The notes below the pieces were generated by a model, which did no database searches, was not told the DNA's origin, and saw only the letters and a program-made list of their open reading frames with translations. Below, piece after piece: positions 1 to 7,983 of a stretch of 64,000 bases of DNA. The first letter of the stretch is position 1. Each line of letters starts with the position of its first letter. The DNA comes from Streptomyces brasiliensis (GTDB taxonomy: Bacteria > Actinomycetota > Actinomycetes > Streptomycetales > Streptomycetaceae). The position numbers and the translations under genes were made by a program. The stretch is from NCBI RefSeq assembly GCF_014647875.1, contig NZ_BMQA01000002.1:248001-312000 (forward strand), given 5' to 3'.

Positions 1-537
1 GCGGAGGCATGCGGCGTACGTCCCGGGCGGAGGCTCGGGAAGCGTGGGCCGGTTCCCGTGCGCGCCGCGGCTTCCTCGCCCGCAGCGTGCCAGTCACCCG
101 AACCCGAACCTGGCGCCTCGATCGCACCGGAACCCGCCCGCCCCGCTTCCGTCTCCGGCTTCGGGGCGTTCGCCGTGGTCTCCGGGCGGGGCTCGTCGGT
201 TCGTCGCGGGTGGGGCGTCGTGTCCCTGGACGGCACGGGGGCGTGGCGGGACTCCGTGCTCATTCGCCCCCCGTTTCCTGTTGCCCGGGCCGTCTGCTCG
301 TACGCGGACCGTCGTGTTCGTGGCCCGGGCCCGCGCGGATTCGTCCGTCCCGGGCACGCATACCCGCACGCGCGGACCGGCATCCCGGCGCAGGTCTGCG
401 GCCGGCGGCGCCCCGTCGTGCGTGCGCGTCACTCTACGGGTTGTGCCGCGGCGAACGGGAACCAGTCCACGACCCCGGGGTATCTGCCCGGGAACGTCCC
501 CCTACCCTGCGGTAATCCTGTCTGGCAGGCTGCGTTC
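1..537. other. Left-end stretch with no supportable gene
   Basis: Reading frames are open here on both strands, but the translations are Arg/Pro/Gly-rich with no recognisable domain, which is what high-GC noncoding DNA gives. The last 40 bases hold TACCCT (503-508) and TAATCCT (513-519), possible -10 elements for the gene starting at 538. I see no terminator or RNA gene. Confidence 0.4.
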
Positions 538-1740
538 ATGACTGCGCGCGCCGCCGACCGGGCCCGGTACGACAGGGCCACCGCCCATCTGGACGCCCCC
601 CTCGCGATCGTGGACCTGGACGCTTTCGACGCCAACGCCGACGATCTGGTCCGGCGTGCGGGCGGGAAGCCGGTCCGGGTGGCCAGCAAGTCCGTGCGCT
701 GCCGTGCGCTGCTGGAGCGGGTGCTCGCGAAGGACGGCTTCCGGGGGATCATGTCGTTCACGCTGGCCGAGTCGCTGTGGCTGGCCCGCTCCGGGTTCGA
801 CGACGTCCTCCTCGCCTACCCCTCCGCCGACCGCACCGGTTTCGCCGAGTTGGCCTGTGATCCCAAACTCGCCGCCGCCGTCACGGTGATGGTCGACGAC
901 CCCGCCCAGCTCGACCTGATCGACGCGGCCCGTGCCGGTGGGCGTGAAGTGGTGCGCGTCTGCCTGGAGTTGGACACCTCGCTGCGGCTGCTCGGCGGCC
1001 GGGTGCGCGTGGGGGCGCGCCGCTCCCCGCTGCACTCCCCCGAGCAGGTCGCCGCGTTGGCGCGGACCGTGGCCCGGCGGTCCGGTTTCCGGCTCGTGGG
1101 GATCATGGCGTACGAGGGTCATATCGCCGGTGTCGGGGACGCGGTGGCCGGCCGGCCGCTGCGGTCGCGGGCCATACGGCTGATGCAGGCCGCCGCCCGG
1201 CGTGAGCTGGCCGAGCGGCGGGCCGAGGTGGTGCGGGCCGTGCGGGCCGTGGCGCCGGACCTGGAGTTCGTCAACGGCGGCGGCACGGGCAGTGTGCAGC
1301 ACACCGCGGCAGAGGACGCGGTGACGGAGATAGCCGCCGGTTCGGGGTTGTACGTGCCGCGGCTGTTCGACAACTACACGTCGTTCACCGGCCGTCCGGC
1401 GGCACTGTTCGCCCAGCCCGTCGTACGCCGGCCCGGTGTGGGCGTGGTGACCGTGCTCGGCGGCGGCTACCCCGCCTCCGGCGCCGCAGGTGCCGACCGG
1501 CTGCCGGTGCCATACCTGCCGGAGGGGCTGTCGTACGACGCGCAGGAGGGGGCCGGCGAGGTGCAGACGCCGCTGCTGGGCTCGCCGGCCGACGATCTCC
1601 TCCTCGGTGACAAGGTGTGGTTCCGGCACGCCAAGGCGGGTGAACTGTGCGAGCGGTTCGACGTGTTGCACCTGATCGAGGGGGACGCGGTGACGGTGAC
1701 CGTGCCGACCTACCGGGGCGAGGGCCGCACGTTCCTGTGA
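538..1740 (+). CDS. PLP-dependent alanine-racemase-fold / D-threonine-aldolase-like protein
   Basis: A 400-aa protein with an alanine racemase N-terminal TIM barrel followed by a D-serine dehydratase/D-threonine aldolase-like C-terminal domain, the family often annotated 'amino acid deaminase/aldolase'. The segment AIVDLDAFDAN (residues 23-33) and RVASKSVRC, with Lys51 as probable PLP-binding lysine, are typical. FVNGGGTGS near the middle resembles the phosphate-binding loop, and GVVTVLGGGYPASG begins the C-terminal domain. The ATG at 538 was chosen because homology starts at once; upstream in-frame sequence is unrecognisable. No clear Shine-Dalgarno site precedes it. It is convergent with the DUF2510 gene, 13 bases away. 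The substrate cannot be told from sequence. Confidence 0.8.
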   Translation: MTARAADRARYDRATAHLDAPLAIVDLDAFDANADDLVRRAGGKPVRVASKSVRCRALLERVLAKDGFRGIMSFTLAESLWLARSGFDDVLLAYPSADRTGFAELACDPKLAAAVTVMVDDPAQLDLIDAARAGGREVVRVCLELDTSLRLLGGRVRVGARRSPLHSPEQVAALARTVARRSGFRLVGIMAYEGHIAGVGDAVAGRPLRSRAIRLMQAAARRELAERRAEVVRAVRAVAPDLEFVNGGGTGSVQHTAAEDAVTEIAAGSGLYVPRLFDNYTSFTGRPAALFAQPVVRRPGVGVVTVLGGGYPASGAAGADRLPVPYLPEGLSYDAQEGAGEVQTPLLGSPADDLLLGDKVWFRHAKAGELCERFDVLHLIEGDAVTVTVPTYRGEGRTFL

Positions 1741-1753
1741 CCGGTCGGCCTGG

Positions 1754-2650
1754 TCAGCCTTCCGGGCCGATGCTGCTGCCCACGCCGCCGCCCGTGGCCG
1801 CGTCGCCCACCGCTCGGATCCCCCGGGTGATCTCGTCCATGTCGGACAGCGGCGGCCCGTCCGGCCCCGCGTCGAAGGCGAAGCGGACGAGGACGGGCGC
1901 CTCGCTGCCGACGCTGGACCGGAAGGCGAGGGACTGGACATAACCGCCGGGCCCCTTGGCGGTCCTGACCCGCCAGCGGACGAAGTACCCGGCGCGGCCC
2001 GCGACCGCGACCTGCCCGGATTTCACGACCTGATGGGACTCGATGCCCCCGAAGGGGCGTTGCCCGGCGAGGTCCTCGTCGTAGGCGAGGTCGGCCGCGT
2101 CCTCGATGTCCCTCTCGGCGAGGGCCTCGGAGGACGTCCCGTCGGCCGCGCTCGCGGTGCGCGTGCTGACGAGCCCGTGCCGGCACAGTCCGATGCCGCC
2201 CGGGCAGTCGTACGTGCCGTCGGTGGTCATGACGACGTCGTCCTGGGCGACGTACTGCGGCCGGACCCAGCCCTCGGGCAGCGGCAGGGTGATGCCGTTG
2301 AGCTGGTCGACCACGCGTCCCGGGTCCTCGGAGGGTGTGGGCGAAGGGGAGGGTGACGACGGAGCCGGGCTGCTCGTCGTGGTCGTCGGCGCGGTGTTCG
2401 CCGTGGTGGAGCCGCCGTCCTCGTCGCCCGTGCCGAGCACGATCGCGCCGGTGACGATCGCCGCGACCAGGACGGCCCCGGCGGCGACGAGCGCGACGGC
2501 CTTCGCGCGGCCGGGCGTGCCCTTGGCAGGGGTCTGCGGCGGGGGCGTCCCCCCTGGCGGGCGCCGGTGTCCGGTCCAGGCCGTGCCATCCCACCAGCGT
2601 TCCAGGTGGGGGGCGTGGGGGTCGCGGTACCAGCCGGGTGGGGGCGTCAT
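1754..2650 (-). CDS. DUF2510 single-pass membrane protein with secreted C-terminal domain
   Basis: A 298-aa protein. Residues 1-30 form a DUF2510 module (PPGWYRDPHAPHLERWWDG), a Trp-rich motif common at the cytoplasmic N-terminus of actinobacterial membrane proteins. A Pro-rich stretch leads to one membrane helix (about residues 49-70, AVALVAAGAVLVAAIVTGAI), then a Ser/Thr/Pro linker and an extracellular domain of about 190 residues holding two close cysteines (DCPGGIGLC). The outer domain belongs to no family I recognise. The start is ATG at 2650; a GTG two codons upstream (2656) is the alternative. It follows the terminator at 2695-2740, so it is a separate unit from the glnA4 operon. Function unknown. 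Confidence 0.8.
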   Translation of the reverse strand: MTPPPGWYRDPHAPHLERWWDGTAWTGHRRPPGGTPPPQTPAKGTPGRAKAVALVAAGAVLVAAIVTGAIVLGTGDEDGGSTTANTAPTTTTSSPAPSSPSPSPTPSEDPGRVVDQLNGITLPLPEGWVRPQYVAQDDVVMTTDGTYDCPGGIGLCRHGLVSTRTASAADGTSSEALAERDIEDAADLAYDEDLAGQRPFGGIESHQVVKSGQVAVAGRAGYFVRWRVRTAKGPGGYVQSLAFRSSVGSEAPVLVRFAFDAGPDGPPLSDMDEITRGIRAVGDAATGGGVGSSIGPEG

Positions 2651-2694
2651 GCTCACCCCGGCACTGTAGGACGGGAGGCCGGGGTCGGTACACA

Positions 2695-2740
2695 GGTCCG
2701 GACGTGCACAGGACCCGCGACCCTGTGCACGTCCCGGACC
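2695..2740 (-). terminator. Terminator hairpin of the glnA4-aldH-SDR operon
   Basis: Arms 2695-2712 and 2722-2740 pair over 18 bp with a single bulged C at 2733 and a 9-nt loop. It lies 8 nt after the SDR stop codon and before the DUF2510 start, so it probably ends the glnA4 operon transcript. Confidence 0.75.
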
Positions 2741-2747
2741 GCGTCCG

Positions 2748-3530
2748 CTACAGCGGAGTGACGTACGCGCCCGAGATCCCGCCGTCGACCAGGAAGTCGG
2801 TGGCGTTGACGAAGGAGGAGTCGTCGCTCGCCAGGAAGGCGACCGCGGCGGCGATCTCGGCGGCCTCGGCGAACCGGCCCACCGGGATGTGGACCAGCCG
2901 GCGCGCGGCCCGCTCCGGGTCCTTGGCGAACAGCTCCTGCAGGAGCGGGGTGTTGACCGGTCCCGGGCACAGGGCGTTGACCCGGATGCCCTCCCGGGCG
3001 AACTGCACGCCCAGTTCACGGGACATGGCGAGGACGCCGCCCTTGGACGCCGTGTACGAGATCTGCGAGGTCGCCGCGCCCATCCTCGCCACGAAGGACG
3101 CCGTGTTGATGATGGAGCCCTTGCCCTGGCGGCGCATGTAGGGGATCGCGGCCTTGCAACACAGGTACACGGAGGTGAGGTTGACCTCCTGGACCCGCTT
3201 CCATGCCTCCAGGCCGGTCTCGAGGATGGAGTCGTCGTCGGGCGGCGAGATGCCCGCGTTGTTGAAGGCGACGTCGACGCTGCCGTAGGTGTCGTACGCC
3301 GCCTTGAACAGGGCCTCGACCTGCTCGGCGTCGGTGACGTCGACCTTGACGAAGAGGCCGCCGACCTCTTCGGCGGCCGCCTTGCCGCGGGTCTCGTCGA
3401 CGTCGCCGCAGACGACGCGCGCGCCCTCGGCGGCGAGCCGGCGTGCGGTGGCGAGCCCGATGCCGCTGCCCGCTCCCGTGATGACGGCGGTACGCCCCAC
3501 CAGGCGGCGGCAGACATTTTCTTCGGTCAC
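2748..3530 (-). CDS. SDR-family NAD(P)-dependent oxidoreductase
   Basis: A 260-aa classical short-chain dehydrogenase. The cofactor motif TGAGSGIG is at about residues 18-25, NNAG at about 89-92, and the catalytic Ser...YTASK set (Tyr and Lys) around 150-160. Aspartates in CGDVDE and KVDVTD suggest NAD preference. The GTG start overlaps the aldehyde dehydrogenase stop codon (GTGA, 3527-3530), so the two are translationally coupled. As third gene of the glnA4 operon it probably oxidises an alcohol or carbonyl in the same gamma-glutamyl-amine pathway rather than acting in fatty acid synthesis, which is how such proteins are often labelled. It corresponds by position to SCO1611 (recalled). Substrate inferred only from context. 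Confidence 0.88.
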   Translation of the reverse strand: MTEENVCRRLVGRTAVITGAGSGIGLATARRLAAEGARVVCGDVDETRGKAAAEEVGGLFVKVDVTDAEQVEALFKAAYDTYGSVDVAFNNAGISPPDDDSILETGLEAWKRVQEVNLTSVYLCCKAAIPYMRRQGKGSIINTASFVARMGAATSQISYTASKGGVLAMSRELGVQFAREGIRVNALCPGPVNTPLLQELFAKDPERAARRLVHIPVGRFAEAAEIAAAVAFLASDDSSFVNATDFLVDGGISGAYVTPL

Positions 3531-4924
3531 TGTGCGGGACCCTCCGTGCTGATGAAGACGTTCTTGGTTTCGGTGAAGGCGGTCAGGGCGTCCGGGCCCA
3601 GCTCACGGCCGAGTCCGGACTGCTTGAAGCCCCCGAAGGGGGTCCAGTAGCGCACGCTGGAGTGGGAGTTGACGGAGAGATTGCCCGCGCGGACGGCCCG
3701 GGAGACGCGCAGCGCGCGGCCCAGGTCCCGGGTCCACAGCGAGCCCGCCAGACCGTACGGCGTGTCGTTGGCGAGGCGGATCGCGTCGGCCTCGTCGGTG
3801 AAGGGCAGCAGCACGGCGACCGGGCCGAAGATCTCCTCGCGGGCGGCCGACGAGTCGGGCCGCTCGCCCGTGAGCACGGTCGGCGGGAACCAGAAGCCGG
3901 GCCCGTCGGGCGCGCCGCCGCGCAGGGCTTGGGCGTCGTCGGACACGAACGACCGTACGCGGTCAAGCTGCTGACGGGAGATCAGCGGTCCCATCTGGGT
4001 CTTCTCGTCTGCCGGGTCGCCCACCACCACGGCGGCCAGCGCGTCGGCGAGCAGCTCGCGTGCCTCGTCGTACACCGTCTCGTGGACGAGGATGCGGGTG
4101 CGGGCGCAGCAGTCCTGGCCGGAGTTGTCCAGGAAAGAGAACGGGTCGACAGCCGTCTTCAGGTCGGCGTCGGAGAAGACGATGTTCGGGCTCTTGCCCC
4201 CGAGTTCGAGCGTGACCGGCTTGACCGAGCGGGCGCAGCGCTCCATGACCTCACGGCCGGTGCGGGTGGATCCGGTGAACACGATCTTCGCCACGTCGGG
4301 GTGGTCGACCAGGGCGCGGCCGGTGATGTGGCCGTGTCCGGGCAGGACCTGGAAGAGGTGCTCGGGCAGGCCCGCGTCCAGGGCGAGTTCGGCGAGGCGG
4401 AGCGCGGTGAGCGGGGTGGTCTCGGCGGGCTTGAGGACGATCGCGTTGCCCGCGGCCAGGGCCGGGAAGGAGCCCCAGGCGGCGATGGGCATCGGGAAGT
4501 TCCAGGGGGCGATCACGGCGACCACGCCCAACGGCTCCTGGAAGGTGACGTCCCAGCCGCCGGGCACGGGGATCTGCTTGCCGAGCAGGCGTTCGGCGCC
4601 GCCGGCCGCGTAGAGGAGGAGGTCGCGGGCGTTGCCGGCCTCCCAGCGGGCGTTGCCGAGCAGATGGCCGGCCTCGCGGACCTCCAGCCGGGCCAGTTCC
4701 TCGATGTGCTGGTCCACGCCGTCGGCGAACCGGCGCAGCAGACGGGCGCGGTCGGCAGGCGGGAGCGCGGCCCAGGTCGCTTGGGCGCGCGTGGCCCGTA
4801 CGACGGCGGCGTCCACGTCCTCGGCCGTGGCGGCGGGGACGGTGGCGACGACCTCCTCGGTGGCCGGGTTGAGGATCGTCAGCTCGTGCGGATCGGACGG
4901 CAAAGGCTCGTGCGGGTCGGACAA
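3527..4924 (-). CDS. Aldehyde dehydrogenase of the glnA4 operon
   Basis: A 465-aa NAD(P)-dependent aldehyde dehydrogenase. APWNFPMPI and KPAETTPLTA mark the cofactor domain, FTGST (GSTRTG) the nucleotide loop, ELGGKSPNIVF carries the general-base Glu, and the nucleophile Cys lies in NSGQDCCART. EEIFGPVAVL and the C-terminal PFGGFKQSGLGRE are also typical. I chose the TTG at 4924 because AAAGG sits 7 nt upstream; a GTG at 4960 that overlaps the glnA4 stop would add 12 residues but lacks a clear ribosome site. Placed between a glutamine-synthetase-like enzyme and an SDR, it probably oxidises the aldehyde made from a gamma-glutamylated amino alcohol or amine to a gamma-glutamyl amino acid. Confidence 0.92.
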   Translation of the reverse strand: MSDPHEPLPSDPHELTILNPATEEVVATVPAATAEDVDAAVVRATRAQATWAALPPADRARLLRRFADGVDQHIEELARLEVREAGHLLGNARWEAGNARDLLLYAAGGAERLLGKQIPVPGGWDVTFQEPLGVVAVIAPWNFPMPIAAWGSFPALAAGNAIVLKPAETTPLTALRLAELALDAGLPEHLFQVLPGHGHITGRALVDHPDVAKIVFTGSTRTGREVMERCARSVKPVTLELGGKSPNIVFSDADLKTAVDPFSFLDNSGQDCCARTRILVHETVYDEARELLADALAAVVVGDPADEKTQMGPLISRQQLDRVRSFVSDDAQALRGGAPDGPGFWFPPTVLTGERPDSSAAREEIFGPVAVLLPFTDEADAIRLANDTPYGLAGSLWTRDLGRALRVSRAVRAGNLSVNSHSSVRYWTPFGGFKQSGLGRELGPDALTAFTETKNVFISTEGPAQ

Positions 4925-4956
4925 CGGATGGCCTTTCAGCGACGGTTGACGGTGTT

Positions 4957-6321
4957 TCACATGCGTTCGAAGGAGCGGCGCAGCTCCCAGTCGGTGACCG
5001 CGGCGTCGAAGGCGTCCAGTTCGACGCGTGCCATGTTGCGGTAGTGCGCGACGACCTCGTCGCCGAAGGCCGCCCGGGCGATCGGGCTGTTCTCCCACAG
5101 CTCGGCGGCCTCGCGCAGCGTGGTGGGAACGTGCGCGAACTCGGCGGTGTAGGCGTTGCCCGGACAGGGCTCGGGCAGTTCCAGCTTCTGCTCGATGCCG
5201 TACAGCCCGGCCGCGACCAGACCGGCGACCGCGAGGTGCGGATTGACATCGCCGCCGGGCAGCCGGTTCTCGAAGCGCAGGGAGCGGCCGTGGCCGACGA
5301 CGCGCAGGGCGCAGGTGCGGTTGTCGTGGCCCCAGGCGACGGCCGTGGGGGCGAAGGAGCCGGGCTGGAACCGCTTGTACGAGTTGATGTGGGGCGCGTA
5401 GAGCAGGGAGAAGTCGCGCAGCGCGGCGAGTTGTCCGGCCAGGAAGTGGCGCATGACGTCGGACATGCCGTCCGGGCCGTCCCCGGCCATGACGTTGCCG
5501 CCGGCCGCGTCGGCGAGTGAGAGGTGGATGTGGCAGGAGTTGCCCTCGCGCTCGTTGTACTTGGCCATGAAGGTGATCGAGACGCCCTCCTGGGCCGCGA
5601 TCTCCTTGGCGCCGGTCTTGTAGACGGCGTGCTGGTCGCAGGTGACCAGGGCCTCGTCGTATCGGAAGGCGATCTCGTGCTGGCCCGGGTTGCACTCGCC
5701 CTTGGCGGACTCGACGGTGAGGCCGGCGCCGGCCATCTCGTTGCGGATGCGGCGCAGCAGCGGCTCGATGCGGCCGGTGCCGAGCACCGAGTAGTCGATG
5801 TTGTACTGGTTGGCCGGGGTCAGCCCCCGGTAGTTCGCGTCCCACGCCTGCTCGTAGCTGTCCTTGAAGACGATGAACTCCAGCTCGGTGCCGACCTGGG
5901 CGGTGTAGCCGAGTTGGGCGAGGCGCTCGAGCTGGCGGCGCAGGATCTGGCGGGGCGCGGCGACGACCGGAGAGCCGTCGTTCCAGGCGAGGTCGGCGAT
6001 CACCATGGCCGTGCCGGCGTTCCAGGGCACGCGGCGCAGGGTGGTCAGGTCGGGGTGCATGGCGAAGTCGCCGTAGCCGCGGTCCCAGGAGGACATCGCG
6101 TAGCCGTCGACGGTGTTCATCTCGGTGTCGACGGCGAGGAGGTAGTTGCAGCCCTCGGTGCCGTGGTGGAGGACCTCGTCGAGGAAGAACCGGGCGGCGA
6201 ACCGCTTGCCCTGGAGGCGCCCCTGCATGTCGGGGAAGGCCAGGACGACGGTGTCGATCTCACCGCTCGCGACGAGGGCGTGCAGCTCCTCGACGCCGAG
6301 CGGGGGTGTGCGGTCTGCCAC
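4957..6321 (-). CDS. glnA4: Glutamine-synthetase-like gamma-glutamyl-amine ligase GlnA4
   Basis: A 454-aa type-I-like glutamine synthetase homologue. Metal and substrate motifs are present: GTELEFIVF, ESAKGECNPGQHEIAF, GNSCHIHLSL, NSYKRFQPGSFAPT, NRTCALRVVG and RFENRLPGGDVNPH. The adenylylation-loop Tyr of true GlnA is not evident. GTG at 6321 was chosen because AAGGAG lies 7 nt upstream; an ATG at 6372 would add 17 non-homologous residues and run through the putative operator. In S. coelicolor the homologue GlnA4 (SCO1613) is described as a gamma-glutamylethanolamide synthetase for ethanolamine use, not an ammonium-assimilating enzyme; I infer the same role here. First gene of an operon with aldehyde dehydrogenase and SDR genes; divergent from a GntR regulator. 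Confidence 0.9.
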   Translation of the reverse strand: MADRTPPLGVEELHALVASGEIDTVVLAFPDMQGRLQGKRFAARFFLDEVLHHGTEGCNYLLAVDTEMNTVDGYAMSSWDRGYGDFAMHPDLTTLRRVPWNAGTAMVIADLAWNDGSPVVAAPRQILRRQLERLAQLGYTAQVGTELEFIVFKDSYEQAWDANYRGLTPANQYNIDYSVLGTGRIEPLLRRIRNEMAGAGLTVESAKGECNPGQHEIAFRYDEALVTCDQHAVYKTGAKEIAAQEGVSITFMAKYNEREGNSCHIHLSLADAAGGNVMAGDGPDGMSDVMRHFLAGQLAALRDFSLLYAPHINSYKRFQPGSFAPTAVAWGHDNRTCALRVVGHGRSLRFENRLPGGDVNPHLAVAGLVAAGLYGIEQKLELPEPCPGNAYTAEFAHVPTTLREAAELWENSPIARAAFGDEVVAHYRNMARVELDAFDAAVTDWELRRSFERM

Positions 6322-6372
6322 GGGAGTGCTCCTTCGGCTTCTGCGCGCTTTTTCGGCCGGGCCGGGAGCCAT

Positions 6373-6392
6373 AAGGTATTGGCGAGAACCTT
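6373..6392. promoter_or_regulatory. Putative FadR/GntR operator between glnA4 and gntR
   Basis: An inverted repeat AAGGT-N10-ACCTT sits between the divergent glnA4 and regulator starts. The elements AAGGTAT and ATTGGCGAGA recur upstream of the downstream hydrolase gene (7184-7211), which suggests a shared regulator site. Operator role is inferred. Confidence 0.45.
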
Positions 6393-6416
6393 TTGTTGGG
6401 AAGGGGGCACGGCCGG

Positions 6417-7151
6417 ATGGCGGCGGATGCCGACGGTGGTCCGGGCGACCGGCTGACGCCGGTGCTGCGGCCGGTGCGGGCGGGCAACGGGTTCGAGGAG
6501 GCGCTGGAGCAGATCCTCCAGGTCGTGCGGCTCGGGCTGGTGCCCGGTGGTGAACGGCTGCCCGCCGAAAGGGAGTTGGCGGAGCGGCTCGGGATCAGCC
6601 GGGTGACGCTGCGCGAGGTGCTGAAGGTGCTCCAGGAGCAGGGGCTGGTCGAGTCGCGGCGCGGGCGGTACGGCGGGACGTTCGTGCTGCCGCGGGCCGA
6701 CGTCTTCGGCGAGGACGAGCTGCGGCGGCGGATCGTCGAGGTCGACATCGAGGACGTGCTGCGCTTCCGGGAGGTGCTGGAGGTGGGAGCGGCGGGGTTG
6801 TGCGCTACGCACGGGCTCGGCGCGGAGCAGGCGGACCGGCTGCGGCAGGCGCTGGCCCGCACGCACGACGCACCGCTCGCGGAGTACCGGCGCCTCGACA
6901 CCCTGCTCCATCTCAAACTGGCCGAGCTGTGCGGCTCCGCGACGCTGACGGCGCAGTACGCGGCGGTCCGGGCGACGGTGAACGATCTCCTCGACTGCAT
7001 CCCGCTCCTCGTCCGCAACCTCGAGCACTCCCAGCGGCAGCACACCGCGCTGGTGGAGGCGGTGCTGGACGGCGACGCGGAAGGAGCCCGGGAGATGATG
7101 CGTGAGCACTGCGCGGGGACGGCGGCGCTGCTGCGGGGGTTCCTGGCGTGA
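6417..7151 (+). CDS. FadR-subfamily GntR transcriptional regulator
   Basis: A 244-aa regulator. The N-terminal winged helix-turn-helix (about residues 25-95) contains LPAERELAERLGISRVTLRE and a wing ending in GRYGGTFV; the C-terminal all-helical FCD domain has the metal/ligand-type residues typical of FadR proteins (RFREVLEVGAA, His-containing helices near LLHLKLAEL and the final REHCAGT). The ATG at 6417 was chosen because AAGGGGG lies 8 nt upstream; a TTG at 6393 would overlap the putative operator. Divergent from glnA4 and followed by the gamma-glutamyl hydrolase gene, it probably senses a pathway intermediate and controls both directions. It matches SCO1614 by position (recalled). Confidence 0.9.
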   Translation: MAADADGGPGDRLTPVLRPVRAGNGFEEALEQILQVVRLGLVPGGERLPAERELAERLGISRVTLREVLKVLQEQGLVESRRGRYGGTFVLPRADVFGEDELRRRIVEVDIEDVLRFREVLEVGAAGLCATHGLGAEQADRLRQALARTHDAPLAEYRRLDTLLHLKLAELCGSATLTAQYAAVRATVNDLLDCIPLLVRNLEHSQRQHTALVEAVLDGDAEGAREMMREHCAGTAALLRGFLA

Positions 7152-7183
7152 GGTGGGGCTTGCCGGGGGCGGGGCCCTCGGCA

Positions 7184-7211
7184 AAGGTATGGGTCGAGGC
7201 CATTGGTGAGA
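7184..7211 (+). promoter_or_regulatory. Second copy of the glnA4/gntR motif elements
   Basis: AAGGTAT (7184-7190) and ATTGGTGAGA (7202-7211) match elements of the 6373-6392 site. They lie 10-40 nt upstream of the hydrolase ATG, where a repressor could act. Confidence 0.4.
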
Positions 7212-7221
7212 GGACGGTCGT

Positions 7222-7920
7222 ATGGCGAGCAGGCCGCTGATCGGGGTCAGTACCTATCTGGAGTCCGGGGCACGGTGGGGCGCGTGGGAACTGGAGGCGG
7301 CGTTGCTGCCGGCCGGCTATCCGCGGCTCGTGCAGCGGGCGGGAGGACTCGCCGCGATGCTGCCGCCGGACGCGCCGGAGTATGCGGCTGCTGCGGTGGC
7401 GCGCCTTGACGGGCTGGTGATCGCGGGCGGCCCCGACGTCGAGCCGGTCCGGTACGGCGCCGAGCGCGACCCCCGCACCGGGCCGCCCGCGCAGGCCCGG
7501 GACGCATGGGAACTCGCGCTCATCGAGGCGGCGTTGGCGGCGGGCCTGCCGCTTCTGGGCATCTGCCGGGGCATGCAGCTGCTGAACGTCGCCCTCGGCG
7601 GCTCCCTGGTCCAGCACATCGACGGACACGCCGAGGTGATCGGGCAGTTCGGGCGGCACCCGGTCAAGCCTGTGCCGGGGACGCGCTACGCCGCCGTCGT
7701 GCCGGAGGAGACCTCCGTACCCACGTTCCACCACCAGGCCGTCGACCTGCTCGGTACGGGGCTGGTGGCGTCGGCGTACGCGGCGGACGGGACCGTGGAG
7801 GCGGTCGAGCTGCCGGCGAGCACGCCGTGGGTGCTGGGCGTGCAGTGGCATCCGGAGATGGGCGAGGACGTGCGGGTGATGCGGGCGCTCGTGAAGGCGG
7901 CCGGGCCGCCTGCCGCCTGA
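7222..7920 (+). CDS. Gamma-glutamyl-gamma-aminobutyrate-hydrolase-family peptidase (class I amidotransferase fold)
   Basis: A 232-aa peptidase C26 protein of the PuuD type. The catalytic nucleophile Cys is in LLGICRGMQLLN (about residue 116) and the His/Glu pair in LGVQWHPEM near the C-terminus; GLVIAGGPDVEP provides the oxyanion strand. PuuD enzymes cut gamma-glutamyl from gamma-glutamyl-GABA. Here it would release glutamate from the gamma-glutamylated acid made by the GlnA4/aldehyde dehydrogenase steps, closing the cycle. GAGAGGAC sits 6 nt before the ATG. It is 70 nt downstream of the GntR gene, on the same strand, behind a possible second operator. Role inferred from family plus context. 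Confidence 0.88.
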   Translation: MASRPLIGVSTYLESGARWGAWELEAALLPAGYPRLVQRAGGLAAMLPPDAPEYAAAAVARLDGLVIAGGPDVEPVRYGAERDPRTGPPAQARDAWELALIEAALAAGLPLLGICRGMQLLNVALGGSLVQHIDGHAEVIGQFGRHPVKPVPGTRYAAVVPEETSVPTFHHQAVDLLGTGLVASAYAADGTVEAVELPASTPWVLGVQWHPEMGEDVRVMRALVKAAGPPAA

Positions 7921-7983
7921 GCCTGGCCGGCGCCCCGTCCTCCAGGGCTCCGGCGCACCGCGGGTTTTCCCACAGCCGACGGG

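Noticed and set aside
502..1941. Long open frame antisense to the PLP-enzyme gene
   Set aside because: Composition is His/Pro/Arg/Gly-rich with no domain; it is the usual antisense shadow of a GC-rich gene.
4925..5845. Extension of the aldehyde dehydrogenase frame far upstream through glnA4
   Set aside because: The extension is Arg/Pro-rich noise in an alternative frame of glnA4; the dehydrogenase starts at 4924 (or 4960).
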